This document shows positions 1-51,167 of a stretch of 64,000 nucleotides of DNA, piece after piece (positions within the stretch are counted from its first letter, which is position 1; every line of letters begins with the position of its first letter). Source of the DNA: Theodoxus fluviatilis (Eukaryota > Mollusca > Gastropoda > Cycloneritida > Neritidae); contig JAWQFJ010001145.1 in the NCBI GenBank assembly GCA_034096865.1, positions 85,001 to 149,000 of the forward strand. The letters run 5' to 3'. The translations under genes were made by a program, and so were the position numbers. Below the pieces are notes generated by a model, which searched no databases, was not told the DNA's origin, and worked only from the letters and a program-made list of their open reading frames with translations.

Positions 1-979
1 AAACGACTGGAATGTGATAAGGCAGAGTCACAGTGGAGTAACTTAATTCACTTAAGGGCCGCGGTCTTGGAAAAAGTCCTAGCTCCGCGCTCGAGTTTGT
101 GGCGTGCATGCAGTATGAAGATGCGGGATATTGAATTACAGTGACGAAGCACGCGTTTCGCTCTCATTACAATGCTCACTGTCACTCGCTAACTGCGTGG
201 TAGACGATGTCCACACGCGCTGTTTGATGATTTTCCATCCAGTGGCACGCATACGTTGTCCTAACACACGCATCTGTGTTTCACAGCAAAGTTCGTGCTG
301 CTACTCCCTCCAGCAAGTGAACTGAACGCATTGCTGTCAACCAGTGGTACAAAGAGCACAGACATCCGTCACGTTTGCTCGCCCCCCACAGTCCGATCCT
401 GCGCTGTGACAACAAACAAGGCTTGTAAGTTGTATGAAACTGGCGTCGTTCGTGCTAGAACAATTACAAGGGATCAAAGTTTCTTTCACACACAGTCTCA
501 TGATTATTTGCTTGTTATAATGGGTAGGGTGTTCTCTCCTTCAGTACATTCCACACTGCATGGCTCGTGGTTACTCAGAAGACGTAGGCTAATCAGTGAA
601 GATATGCTAATGATTACAAACACAGCTGCTATATCGTTCCTGTCGTCTGTCGAGATAGCATCGTGGACGAAGTCATCACTGTCGTCTTCAACAGATTTCA
701 TTGAAATATCGTGACAATGTGGGATGTTATACTGGCTGCAACCTTGTGTCGTTAGCTTTGGTTCAACGTATACGACGGGCCAAAGCAGAAAGACAAAAAA
801 TATTTACAGGAACTTTCCAACCCTTCAAACTTGTTTAGAATATGAGCTCCGTCGAGATCGAGACACACTCGGGAAGACAGAGTGAACTTTTCCTACTTCT
901 AGGGAAACAACGGCGCGTCGCTTACAAAATCTGTGAAAGACACGACTGTTTTTGGAGCAGAAAGCTTTTTGTTTCTACA
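1..979. other. Unannotated sequence upstream of the THAP exon
   Basis: I see no conserved protein, RNA gene or clear repeat here. Short ORFs exist on both strands but none has recognisable domain structure. Part of it may be promoter or 5' UTR of the THAP exon; that is inference from position only. Confidence 0.4.
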
Positions 980-1202
980 ATGGTGACCTCCTGCTGTGTG
1001 AAGAACTGCCACAATCAGCATGACAGAGAGAATGATCGACGTGTTTTTTTTGTTGTACCGCGTGTTGCAACGCGAAAAGGCAAGGAAATGCTGGATCTCA
1101 CAACTCAAAGGCGCCGTGAGTGGATCGCTCAACTGAACCTGAAGTCACTCACTTTTGACACTAAGGCAGATCGATATGTTTGTTCGGATCACTTTGTAAA
1201 TG
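980..1202 (+). CDS. THAP zinc-finger exon (first coding exon of an unidentified gene)
   Basis: The exon encodes about 74 residues with the THAP layout: CCVKNCHN near the start (the Cys-x2-4-Cys pair), a hydrophobic FFVVPR stretch, an REWIAQLN helix (conserved W), and YVCSDHF near the end (second C..H pair). THAP domains are C2CH DNA-binding modules found in host transcription factors and in P-element and Kolobok transposases. I start it at the ATG at 980 because the Cys pair follows at once, although the frame is open upstream to 842. The exon ends in phase 1 at a good donor (TG/GTGAGA, GT at 1203-1204). I see no following exon and no transposase domain within the next 10 kb, so this is either the 5' end of a gene with a distant next exon or an orphaned fragment. 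The fold call is firm; the gene identity is unknown. Confidence 0.7.
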
Positions 1203-4200
1203 GTGAGAATTTGTTATGTTTTGCGTTTTGTAACTTAACAAATACTAGAAAAGACGGAAAGAGAGTATGCAGGACAGATTACAGGGGAGAAAGAAAGGCC
1301 AAGATGTCGCAGAGAGTAACAACAGTGTTTTGTTCTGTTACCTGATTTGACTTTTTGATACTACAAAACGGCAATATCAATTGCATCGATATTCAATGTT
1401 TGTTCAATCTGATTGGACCGGTACAAATCTGGGTCGACGTTTTGTGAATAGGCCTCGTTCGCAGCGACAACTTACAAGTGTCCGTGAAATAGAACGGTAA
1501 AATCTCATCGTACACCGTTGGTAGCCACTGCGAAGAAGTGCGGTTTTCAGCTCCTGTAGATGTCCGTCCCGGTCTTGGATGTTGGAGCAGAGACGATGTA
1601 TCCGTATGGCTTGTCCATATGGAATAGCATCCTTCACATGCCGTGGATGGGTGGATGATGGAAGGAAGGATGATAGATGCATGGATGGATGGATGGATGA
1701 AAGACTGACAGATTTTGGCCTATCAGGCTAAGTGAGGCAGCAAGGTCTTGGACTCGCCAGATCGCTGCTGTTGGTTGGAACAGGAGCAAACCAGGAGGCC
1801 ATTTTCGTGTAGTTATTGGATTGACGAATCGCGAAAGGAAACACCGTAGGTTCACTCTTACCCCCCGACACAGGGGGGGGGGGGGGGGGGGGGAAGAGTG
1901 GGAGACATGTGCAGGGGCATGGAAGGCTCACAAGCAGTCGTTGCTAGGGGGAGGAAGTTGGGTGGGAGGATGTGTGCAATTTCTCCCTCGCTCCGCTCCG
2001 CCCACAGCCGAATGTGACACAAACAGTACTCTTTTGAGGTCTTGAAATTTACCAACAGCTTTCAAAAAGTTATTACAGTTAAAGGAGGCGATATATGCAT
2101 TTTATGTAAAAATTACTGAGAAACACTGCAGCATGTTTTCATTCGTTGTTGTGAATAGGCTCGGAGGGGCGGGGGGGGGGGGGGGGGGGGGGGGGGGTGG
2201 GGGGGGGGGGGCGGGGGGGCGGGGGGAGATTAACTCATATGAATCTTGTCAAATTCAACGAAATATTAAGTTAGCTGTCCATGAAAGACTACTTGGATCT
2301 ATACAAGAAGAAAAAACTAGAACACACATACTGACACGAACAAGGAAACATACAAATTACTGTTGAAGATAACTTTGAAAAAATCAATCAGTCTGACTCT
2401 TGACAATTTTAAAAGCAAATTGAGTTTATCTGAAACATATTTTAAAAGATATGAACAAAGTGAAAATTCATGTCTCGGGGCAATTCATGAAGTTAAGAAA
2501 TTACTTAAATTCTCACAACACCCCTAAACACCCCTCTCCCTTCCCCTACCCCTCCATTCCCACCCCCTCCCGTCATACTCTTCCGCCCAGCATTCTTTCT
2601 ATGCAGTTTTTCAAGATGTATCAATCAAAGATGTAATAATATATATATACTTTGCGCTTTGTGTACATAAATTTGGCCACGAAGTGCTTCCATTTACTAT
2701 ATGTAATTAAAAAACCAACATTTTCCCTCAGTGTGTCACCCATATTGTTCTCCCCCATCCCCTCCCTCAATTTTGTACACGTTTCTATACATTTACATAT
2801 ACAAAACTGCAGCCATAAACTGTTTGCTGTGACGATCACTTGGGGGGTGTCGGTTTTCCTACTACACACCCCCCCCCCCCCCCCCCCCCCCCCACCCACT
2901 CACAAGTTTTAACCATAGCAGTGTTTTTTTTCTCAGCACGTTCGCATGTCTTTAAAGCATGGCTGCCCGGTAACGCCACGTGGGAAGTGCATGACAAACA
3001 AGGACACGCGCGCCGACTGGCTGGCGATGCTCGCCGTGGGCAGTGCTGCGAAGGGTTAATTGAGTGCTCGGAATGGTGCAGACTGGAGGTTGAAACAAAA
3101 GGGGCGAAGTGCGATGCTATGAATATAGAAAAAAGGTTGAGGATAACTGGCCTGATAGTAGAAAAGGGGTTTCATATCAACGCAAAGAGGAGATGCGATG
3201 GGCCGGGCGAAGAGAGGGCCTGGTGCGAAAGGACAGGAACAATTAGGAAGACGAGCTGAGGCTAGTTATAGTTTAGATGGAGATGAAAAACAGCCCTTCA
3301 CAGACTGGAGGCGACAAGAACTGTATGAAGAGGTGACATGGTTGAGGTGAAGCATACACTACAGGCTTTCTGCCAGGCAGAGGTAGTAGGCAAGTAGTCT
3401 CTGGGGAAGAAGAACCTACATGTGACGCAACTTGCATTATAACGTTGGCGAGTGGCGCAGGCGCACATAATCCCTGTGGAAAATAGGGCAGCACGAGTTG
3501 CTTCCCATGCAGAGTTTTTCCCTGGACGCGAACAGTGAGCACTTAAATTCCACGAAATGTTCAGTGTCATCTGGTAGGCAAGGCGGGTTGGTATTTCTTG
3601 TATCGTATTGCTTGTGCTGTGCTGTGCTGTGCTGTGCTGTGCTATGTTGCGTTGTAGCTTTTGTATTTATTGCGTTGTGTTTTTGTTTTGTATTGTTGCA
3701 TAATGTAGTATGGTATTGTGTAGGTTTCTGATTGAATGAATAATGAACGAATACATGAATGAACGGACGGACGAACAAATAAACGAATAAACAAACGAAC
3801 GAACGAATGAATGAATGAATGAGCGAATGAATGAATGAATGAATGAAGTCTTAATGACTAATCTAACCTTCGGCTCCGGGTATTCCAAAGTCCGCGTCAT
3901 CCTCTGGCTACGCACGTCACACAAGGGTCTCACACAAACACACTCTTACATTTCTATCACGCGCGCGCACACACACACNNNCTGGGGATTCTGTATTTAT
4001 CACGGGGCGATTTGTTCTGACTTTTCGAATTCGCCGGTCCTTCGCTACAGCAGTCACGAGGGGAATAAAATCCCTTTGCCTGTGGTCCACTATCCAGTGT
4101 TGAGTGCAACCTTCCAGGAACGTGCAGCGTTACCCTACTGACTGCCGTCCAGTCCTGGCCTATGCCTACCAGCAGGGGAGATTAACCACTTTCCTTATCC

Positions 4201-4948
4201 TCTAACACGGACGCCGGCGACACGCGTTGGGGCAGTGCTGTCACGAGTGCGGATGCTGAGGAGAGGGTCTCGGCTTTTAGAGCGCCCACCAATGAGGCGT
4301 TCACCATCTTTAGCGCAACGATACTTCGTCACGAGAGGGAGCGGTCCTTATCTGATCTCAGGCTTGGCTCCCACTGTCCCGCCCACCCCGTACCTGTACG
4401 ACCCGCGTTCACCCTGCGGGACTGACCTACTTATTTCTGCAGTGGATATGCGGTTGCCCGGAACCCGCATTGACCGGACACCCCCTAGTGCGGAACAATG
4501 GAAACCAGCACTTGCCCCCTTCTGTCCCACGCCTTTCTCCTCCTCGTCTCCCATTCCGAGTAAAGCGCCCCCCACTGCCTTCCCTTAACAGTGCTGCGCC
4601 ACCTCGACTCCTCCAAGCGCGCGGATTACACTTGTCTGAGGAACGCCAAGGAGGAGTCACTGGGGCCCCACAAGATCCGCGCGCGCAATCCCCACAATTT
4701 TGGAACGGAATCATGAGTGAAGTCGTCTGCAAGGGAACGGGCTTCACCTTCCTTTTGGAACGTCCACGGACCACACCGCACGAGCGGACAGTAGAGCGCC
4801 ACATCCAACACCGTAGAAGCCATAGAACGAGGGTTTCATCGGTCATGGTACTCTCAAATCCTTAATAACCGAGAAGTATACTGTCAGGAACCGCAATATG
4901 CCACCGACAGCCACAATTCTCGGGAACCTCATCAATTCTGTCATCCTC

Positions 4949-4950
<2 letters not shown>
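1203..4950. other. Non-coding stretch with homopolymer and short tandem repeats
   Basis: No gene is recognisable. Contents: a GATG/GGAT run near 1680-1700, poly-G runs at about 1870-1893 and 2170-2226, a poly-C run at about 2868-2893, a TGTGC pentanucleotide run at about 3618-3645, a degenerate GAAT/GAAC tract at about 3735-3846, and a CA run ending in an NNN gap at 3979-3981. From about 4000 to 4860 the sequence is GC-rich and open in several frames at once, which reflects composition and not a gene I can name. Confidence 0.5.

Positions 4951-4984
<34 letters not shown>
4951..4984. repeat. (CT)n microsatellite
   Basis: An uninterrupted CT dinucleotide run of about 17 units, in non-coding sequence. 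Confidence 0.95.
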
Positions 4985-4987
<3 letters not shown>

Positions 4988-5223
4988 GTGAAGATGGCAT
5001 ATGCTTTTTCTGAGCGCAACGTCTCGTTGATAAACTTTCATACAAGCTGAACTAGGTATGCTAGGTACGACTTAGTTTTTTTTTTCCTTTTTCTGTTTTA
5101 TCTCATCGAACTGTTCTGATAAGCCACAATGAATTGTAAACATATCTGCTGTAGCACAGTAGGATTTACCTCCCTTGATCTGCCATTTTCTCATACACAT
5201 GCTGTCAGGTACGGTATACTAAC

Positions 5224-5522
5224 GCTGAAATGGTCGTTGTAACCAACATTTCCGGACTCTGTACCCGAGTTTCAAATCTCGGCATTTCTCGCGAGAACGG
5301 ACATTTATAAACGTCGTTTAGCTTAAGATTACACCCGAATCACGCGGACCGTTAAGGTGCATGGAGTACAGAATCGCCGAGCAAGACGTTTGTCACCAAA
5401 CGCAGATACATTAACGCGGCCGGATCTTAGCATAACTAACCGGGCGAGCGAGTCACGTAAGGCCGAGATTTCAAAACTCGGGTACAGTGTCCGGAAATGT
5501 TGGTTACAACGACCATTTCAGC
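5224..5522. mobile_element. Mutator-type MITE with 9-bp target duplication
   Basis: A 299-bp non-coding element with terminal inverted repeats of about 60 bp. They start GCTGAAATGGTCGTTG and stay almost identical through the CTCGGC motif. It is flanked on both sides by the same 9 bp, TATACTAAC (5215-5223 and 5523-5531). Long inverted repeats plus a 9-bp target duplication are the signature of the Mutator (MULE) superfamily. No coding capacity is seen, so movement would depend on a transposase elsewhere. The near-identity of the two arms suggests recent insertion (inference). Confidence 0.85.
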
Positions 5523-5531
5523 TATACTAAC

Positions 5532-6407
5532 ACTGACAGATCCGACTGTTTTTGACGGGAGAAAACTAGATGTACCTCAACGAACAACTGCTATCGATAT
5601 CTTTTTTTAATTACGTAGTCAAGTCAGCGTTCACTTTCATTTTCACTGCCGTGTACATGTGGCGGAATAAGTCCGAATGCTAAATCGCTGGAGATGACAC
5701 CGGACAGGTACGCATTCACACAGAATATACAACTCGCGTACTTTTTCCCGTGGGGAAAGGCGGCCAAGGGAGGGATGGAATTGCCTAAACTCAGACAAAT
5801 ATATAAAGGAACATGCACGTACGCGCGCGCATTCACACGCATGCATGCATGCACTTTGAGGTTTGGGTCATCTATATAGCTGATATGCCATCTATCCCGA
5901 ACATGGAAACACAATATTGGACCTGCATGAATATGTCGCCAATTGAAACAGAGGCGTCTGTCACTGTTCTAAAAAAAGGGTTGGGGTGGAGGGTTGGGGG
6001 TGGGGGTGGGGGGTTTGGTGTGGGAGGAGTTGATGGCGATTGAATATAGGCCGACGTTACCTATGTATATATTTACTTTTAAATTCAGAGTTAGGAAAGC
6101 ACCTATAGGAAAGTTTTCCGCGTGCAGTTATAAAAGGAAAACATAAAACGGGTGTTCGTTGAAAACCACAGGAACGTTAACTTTTGTTCAGTTTATGTTC
6201 TGACATAAACTGCAGGGATATCTTTTCATCCCCGACTGATTACGTAACGTTTGTGCGAGGAAGGCAAGTACTAAATTTGGAATATTTTATTATTTTCAGC
6301 TAGTGTCGGGGTCATAGAAAAAATATCACAGAGGGAATTAAAATTATCCAGAATGCATGGTAAAGCTGGCAACTCCAAGTATAACACACTTACAAAGATC
6401 CATTTAT
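5532..6407. other. Non-coding stretch
   Basis: Nothing recognisable apart from a G-rich run near 5985-6020 and small AT-rich segments. Confidence 0.4.
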
Positions 6408-6582
6408 TCTCTCCCTCCCTTCCTCCCAGCCATCTCTCTCTCTCTCTCTCTTCTGCCTCTCACTCGTCTCCTCTCGCTCCTCTCTCTCTCTCTCCTCTCC
6501 TCTCTCTCTCTCCTCCTCCCCTTCCCTCCCTTTCCCTCACCATCCTCCCTCCCTCCCTCCCTCTCTCTCTCCTCTCTCTCTC

Positions 6583-6631
<49 letters not shown>

Positions 6632-7031
6632 TCTCTCTGTCCTCTCGTCTCTCTCTCTCTCCTCCCTCCCTCCTCTCCTCCCTCCCTTCCCTCCCCCTCC
6701 CTCCTCCTCTCCCTCCCTCCCTCCCCTCCCTTCCCTCCTCTCCCTTCCCTCCCTCACTCCCTCCTCCCTCACTCCCTCCTCCCTCCTCCCTCACTCACTC
6801 CCTCTCTCTCTCTCTCTCCTCTCCTCTCCTCTCTCCTCTCCCCTCCTTCTCTCTCTCTCGCTCCTCTCTTCTCTCCTCTCCTCTCTCATCTCCCTCCCTC
6901 CCTCTCCTCCCTCCCTCCCTCCCCCTCCTCCCTCCCTCCCCCCTCCCCCCCCTCTCCCCTCCCTCCCTCCCTCCCTCCCTCCCTCCCTCCCTCCCTCCCT
7001 CGCCCCTCCCTCCCTCCCTCCCTCCCTCCCC

Positions 7032-7095
<64 letters not shown>
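6408..7095. repeat. Large pyrimidine-only tract (CT/CCCT/CTCC)
   Basis: Nearly 700 bases are almost entirely C and T on the plus strand, mixing (CT)n, (CCCT)n and (CCCTC)n blocks. Long open frames on both strands (Ser/Leu/Pro-rich on plus, Arg/Glu/Gly-rich on minus) follow from composition and are not genes. Long mirror-symmetric polypurine-polypyrimidine DNA can form triplex (H-DNA) structures and is length-unstable. Confidence 0.95.
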
Positions 7096-7097
<2 letters not shown>

Positions 7098-7120
7098 GCT
7101 CCACCTTTGTCCCTCATTTA

Positions 7121-7123
<3 letters not shown>

Positions 7124-7194
<71 letters not shown>
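7124..7194. repeat. (CA)n microsatellite
   Basis: A CA dinucleotide run of about 35 units following the pyrimidine tract. Confidence 0.95.
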
Positions 7195-7196
<2 letters not shown>

Positions 7197-7326
7197 TACA
7201 CTGATAAATATACAAACCTGTGTACACAGACATACATATGAAAACACATACGCGCACACACACATATGTACGTACAGTGTGAATTAAATTCCCTCTCCCT
7301 CCCCCTTCATTCCCCAACATTTCGCG

Positions 7327-8363
<1,037 letters not shown>

Positions 8364-8524
8364 AGCCCCCCTGTGGGTTGGGGGTCAGAATACTCACCGC
8401 GTCTCCCTGTGTGATTCGTAACTTTATTTGCGCTTACTCTAAATTATTCTAGTGATTATCGTGCTCATTGGCCTTACATAGCCTACAAAGGCTGATAGGT
8501 CGTAAAGCTCTATCCATCCATCCT
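8364..8524 (-). repeat. SINE-like interspersed repeat, copy 1
   Basis: This is a minus-strand copy of a repeat found several times in the window. In its sense orientation it starts with (GGAT)n, then CCTATCAGCCTTTGTAGGCTA, then a TAGGGAGACGCGGTG-like block, and ends near an ACCCACAGGGG motif. No A or B box is clear, so I call it SINE-like on copy number and size (about 180 bp) only. Confidence 0.7.
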
Positions 8525-11500
8525 TCAGACTGATAAGCAACAGACATTGGGTCCAAGCGATAGTTAAAAAATGATTTATTTTTAATCCTAACTTTGTTTT
8601 TCGATGTAGTCGGTCTTCAAACTCAGTATTAGATTAATAAATAGTAGTTAGCTAACATTAAACAATATTTTAATGGCTTGTTTGCAACTGTGGTTACAAA
8701 GTTTGAGGTGCATGCTTCACATTTCCTTGCTTGAAGACTGCATGGCATACCCGTAACTACACAACAATAACTTGTCTGCCCTTCTCTCTCCACACATCAC
8801 TCATTACCTTACTAGTGATGTGCAGCCGCTTCTCTGGGGCATAATCCGTGACTTGAGCAGCCCAGATAAAGTCAAGTTGGTGGAAAGAGTCCTCTCCCCT
8901 TCCTCAGGCAATGAGGATGACCCAAGCCCAGCAAAGGTGATGCCACAACTGCTCTCCTAAGGGATGCAGGCTTAGCAGAATGCTGGGGCCTTACAGTCCT
9001 CAAGGCCGATGGGCCCTGCATCACCATCCATCCATCCTTGGCAGGATGCTCTCTTGAAGAATGCTATTAACTGTTGAGCCCCCTATTAGGCCTACATATT
9101 ACAAACATGCCATTAGGGAAACACATTTAGTTCTTTCCCAACTTGGCATTTCCCCAGTGCATCTTTCCCTTTGATGGATAGATGGATGGTGTTTTATGGC
9201 CCATCAGCCTTTGTGGGCTATGTTAAGTCCATGAAGGATGAAAATGACTAGAATAAATGCAAATTAAGTCACAATGTCCATATTTATTTACTTCTCCCAA
9301 AAGGTATAGGGAGACGCGGTGGGTCAATTCTTAACTCCCAACTCAAAGGGAGTTTTCCCTTTGAACTACAGAGACTTCCTGTTTCTACCACTGATAAAAA
9401 TATATGCCCACACATTATTCTTCTCAGATTAGACCCTTTTCAGCAGTCCTACCAATGGGTGGAGGAAAATTATACCTTTTACAAAAGCACTTCTTGATAC
9501 AATCCTCAAATATCAAATGTTGAATATTGTTGCCTACCTTCAGAGCAAACTAATAGCGGAGAATCTGTCTTCTGGCACATCCAAAGCAGCTTCCAATATG
9601 TAATACTAATAACCCATGCCAACTCCACTGCCTTGCTCAATCCTTACTGCTCAAGGCTGCAGTGTTGCTTGGAAGCTTCCAGCAGATTACAACCTCCTGC
9701 AAGTTTTTTCAAAGCTGTCAGCCGGTGAATTTCAATACATGTAGTACCTTTAATCATCCATACTGCTCTCAACTTCCTCTACTTTTGTAAGATGAGTAAG
9801 GAAAGACTTGGTGACCGCACACACACAGACACACACACACACATAAATAACCCATCCAACAAATGTTTCACTGGATTTAAACATTTTTAATTGAAGTTTC
9901 AACACATAAATTGTACATGAATAATACATGCATGATTTACAACAATTTTAGACAATTGATAAAATAATGAAAAAGGTCAATTTATGTAAACATAGAAGTT
10001 GATAATCATAGTATTGATAAAAAAGTCTATACAAGGCAATAATTACAATGTGCATCAACTACAGTTTGTACATTGAAGCGTACTCAAGTCCCAGCTTGGA
10101 GGCTGTGGGGGGCCTCTGGACAAAGCCAGGAGGGGGGTGCTTGCAAGAGGGCCAGGGGAGATGGCGTCCAGTCACCAGTCACAACTCCAGGAGCCTACTT
10201 CGACCAGCAGTTCCAGAGATAAAGAATGACATGCACTGTGCCTCATTTACATTATGGGCTAAAGATTGTAGAAAAAACAGCAATATAGTGTCGTCATCAA
10301 GTCAAACATGGTCATGAAGAAACCAAAGGGTATTCATTCTAAATTGAAAACTCCCTCCCACTGATGGCAATGCAGCTATGCCTAGAGAGTAATTAATCCA
10401 AAAAGGAAAGAAAACATGTTTCAGGTAAGGAAAGTGTTCCTTGGAAAAATTTCCATACATACAACTGTACCGTCACTTGTGTAATACATATTACAGGTGA
10501 GAGTTTGAAATATGGCAAAATATGCTCAAGTTTGCAAAGTGCAATCTCTTCGAGATACCCTACAGATCACTATCAACTGTAAAATCTACAAAACCAGTTA
10601 AAAATATTCACCTCAAAGGTGCAAACAACTTAAAATTTAGAAACCATCTGGAGAGGAAACAGGTGACCTCTCACACACCAGTTACTGAAGACCCAACATG
10701 CTTCCAGACATATTGCACAGTTGGGCTTCCTGAAGAGAGCAAAATATGTGATTCATCACAAAGAATAAAGCCACAAATATGAATATGAATGAAAAATATC
10801 TACTGGCTCAAATGAGGATCACATAGCCTTTTGCAAATGCCTTACAGGACTACACAATTTTTTTTAAAAGATACCATCAAGATAAATGTGAACATCTCCA
10901 ATTCATCAATTACCATATCTAGTAAGTGCAGTGTAATCTTAAAGCAGTTGAATAGAGAAATGGAACTGGTTCTGAGAAAGGTAAGTGTGAGCAAAATAAG
11001 GAACCTGTGGATGACTGGGAGTGAGGGGGAAATGTTCAAAATGGGAATGGGAAATATAAATTATACATTTACACCACTGGCATGGGAAAAGATACCAGCC
11101 TTCAATATTTAACAACAAACATCATAACATTCCTGATGAAGCAGATTCACCCTCCCTGCGAGGGAAAATTCAGTATCAAACACGAAGGGATTGGGGGGGG
11201 GGGGGGGGGGGGGGGGGGAAAATATTTGTTCTTCAACAGATCTACTAGTTTGGTTTCACATTGTGAGGCAGCTTTACAAGCATGATAACATCTGGGAAAC
11301 CAGCTACACCAGAAAAATTCACCGAAACACACCTGATAACTCATGCACAGGAAGTGCAACACCTTGTACACTGACAGCCGCTGTAAAGCCCTCAGAGGCA
11401 ATACTGTCCATGTCAGGAGCAAACTGTCCCAGGAATATTGCAAGCAGGTCAAATCAGCACACACCATTAGAGAGGACATGGAGGTCTTAAGTTCCATCAC

Positions 11501-12124
11501 ATCAAGTTAGCTGGACTCAACTTTTCTTGCCCCTGAACCAGCAATGTGAATCCATCAACTCTTCTTTGCCTCAAAACATGAGTTCAGTAGAAGTGGTGGC
11601 AGCATGTCAACCTTCCACTCTGACCACATGTCAAGCACATCACAGGCACAGCCTTGCTCTGCCGTCTCTTTTAGCAACCCTTTCTGCTGCCTAGACCACA
11701 AGAATGGAATACCAGTCACAGCGAAACAGAAAGCTGTCTGTCCAACAACCTAGGGTGGGGAGTGTCACCTTGACTAGAATCATCTAGAGAAACAAGATAG
11801 CAGACAGCTGTACACACCCATAGTGGGATGGCAGACAGACAGGAAAAAGAAAAAGGCAACAAAAGAAAGTCAGAGGAGACGACAGAGGGGAATGGGCAGA
11901 AAAATGCAAAAAGTTTCACCATTTTGCTGTCAGCTGGATCTAGTCCATTACGGCAGGGAATAACCAGTTGGTTGGAGGTGTGAGATTGGAGACAGGACTT
12001 TGAGGACTATGAAATAAATAAGAGTCAATAGTTCCAACGGAAGCCAGCTTCCTGCCGCGTGTGACGGCCTTGGTATGGGGACCAAGGCGGGATGAAAGAC
12101 CACTGTGATCGTCCCTCAGCCAGG
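8525..12124. other. Downstream and probable 3' UTR region of the calcineurin gene
   Basis: Apart from the SINE-like copy at 9174-9352 and a poly-G run near 11195-11218, no gene is recognised. The stop codon of the calcineurin A gene (minus strand) is at 12125-12127, so sequence just below it should be its 3' UTR. I could not fix the polyadenylation site; several TTTATT motifs (AATAAA on the minus strand) occur between 8400 and 9300. Confidence 0.4.
9174..9352 (+). repeat. SINE-like interspersed repeat, copy 2
   Basis: Plus-strand copy with the GGATGG start, the CATCAGCCTTTGTGGGCTA motif and the GGGAGACGCGGTGGGTCAA block near its end. Confidence 0.75.
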
Positions 12125-49373
<37,249 letters not shown>

Positions 49374-51160
49374 CTGAAAAGAGAAGAACACATCCATCAT
49401 TACAAAGAAATAGCAGTAGTAATGCAAATTATAAAATTGTAAGATTCTCCAACTGGTTCTAACAACAAGTCTTTCATGACTTCACCCTTGCACTTGTTGG
49501 TATGCAACTAATACAATACATCTATCAGAAGCCCAGCTTCAGATAGTATCTATCATGACCAGAAATGTCAGGTCATGATAACAAGATAAACACCTTGTTT
49601 ATAATAGTAATGGGAAAATTGTGCAAGAACAAAAAAATGACCAGAACTGTCACAGAGCTAATACGTCACGTTTCTTAGTTGATGCCCACATCAAGAGCAT
49701 TCTTGGAGTTCACATGAGCAGTGAAGCAATCAGAGTAAGCCAAGCAGAACAAGGGGTCCGCTAAACCTGCAATCACTGTTCAGATTCCAGGAACAATGTC
49801 ATTTTTATTGGTCAGTTAAGCTCCAGGCCATTGGATTGGCTCAAGTTGACCGAAAGTGATAGTGTGAAGCATTCATCACAATTGTTTTTTATTCCTGCAC
49901 CAAAAATAATCTTTCAGCATAATTTCTTGGTTCTCATACCCAGCTGATGGGTAAGATGTCTATGAATGCAAGGCGGCCATCATGAAATACTCCCCAAAGG
50001 TTAACATTTACAGTTCAAGACAAGCACACTTTCTGATGAAATGCCATAAGGCCAGGATACATTATTTCATCCAACATTTCGAGACATGGAAGACATGCCA
50101 CAGCCAATAAGGCTTCACTTCAATCCTTTCGATGACTATCAGGATTTTCTTTCAAAATACTGCACAACTCTCTCATCAATCCATTTATTTCTAATCAATC
50201 AATCATTCCTAAATGAAGCCAGAGCAAACAACAGCAAGGCTAATGATCATCTACTCAAGTGCCAAGTGATTTAAACAGAACTCAAAAGTTGTGGCTTCTT
50301 CCACACACCCTGCATATGCCCTCCAGTCTAACTGACCAATCCAAACGAGTCATGGAGAGTATTTTGTGAAGTATCAAACTACACCATATTGTCAGCAGTA
50401 ATTGTGACCTTCTCCAAAGCTGTTTTCACTTAAGGCAAGACACTACTAGGAAGCATGAAATTTTTTAATATGCTTATTGAAATTTTTTTGTTTCATTGGC
50501 ATGAAAGAACTCATAACAGTAAATCAAAACATCAAAGTTTGACAGTAATTAGAATTATGGGTAATCCAAAATGGCCGCCTAACATGCAAAAATATGCAAA
50601 TTTCTGTATCTTTTCAAATTTCTATAACTTCTTAACTACTTGATATTTCTTGAAAATTCTTTTTGCATTAAAATTGTACATCCTTTATCTTTAAATGTAC
50701 AGAAGATTATGTTTGTAATGCAAAAATTAAAAAAAATGTACTTATTGCTTCCACATCAATATCCGAATTGCAGTTAAAGTAGGTTCAACATCAAAGAAAA
50801 AAAATCATATCTGGCCAAATAATCAGTTCACAGCAAAAAGTGTCTGTATGTTCATAAATTATTATACATGTAACAAACCTGCAAAATTACAAGTCATCAT
50901 CATCATCCTGTGATGAGTTTTAGTAAATAATTGATTTGAACTCTATAAAAAAAATGCAGGGATGGAAAAGTTCATGCTCAAGAGGAAAGGATCAGCCCTA
51001 CTACTACACAGGAAATGCCAAGGTCAATAAAGGCAACTTCAGAGAGACACATGCTGTGAATGAGTCAACAACAAGTCAGTTTGCCATTCCAGCACCATAG
51101 GTTTCCCCTTCTTCTTCCTCCTGAAGCCTCCTCTTCTGATGCCTATGAAGCCACATAGTG
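49374..51160. other. Calcineurin 5' intron/upstream, unassigned
   Basis: AT-rich sequence with no recognised exon or well-defined repeat. The preceding calcineurin exon, expected to encode the GDYVDRGYFSIE segment, was looked for on the minus strand and not seen. Confidence 0.5.
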
Positions 51161-51167
51161 TAGGCGC

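Noticed and set aside
3727..3933. ORF rich in Phe/Ile/His/Ser (SFIHSFIRSF-type)
   Set aside because: Translation of a degenerate GAAT/GAAC tandem tract.
4235..4865. Overlapping ORFs of 75-139 codons on both strands in a GC-rich segment
   Set aside because: No recognisable domain, open in several frames at once, no splice-supported neighbours.
6353..7204. Long Ser/Leu/Pro-rich ORF (283 codons) and opposing Arg/Glu/Gly ORFs
   Set aside because: Entirely explained by the CT/CCCT tract; open in all frames and ending in a CA repeat.
10048..11500. Several 65-117 codon ORFs downstream of the calcineurin stop
   Set aside because: AT-rich, no domain features, one contains a poly-Gly run from a homopolymer; likely 3' UTR or downstream sequence.
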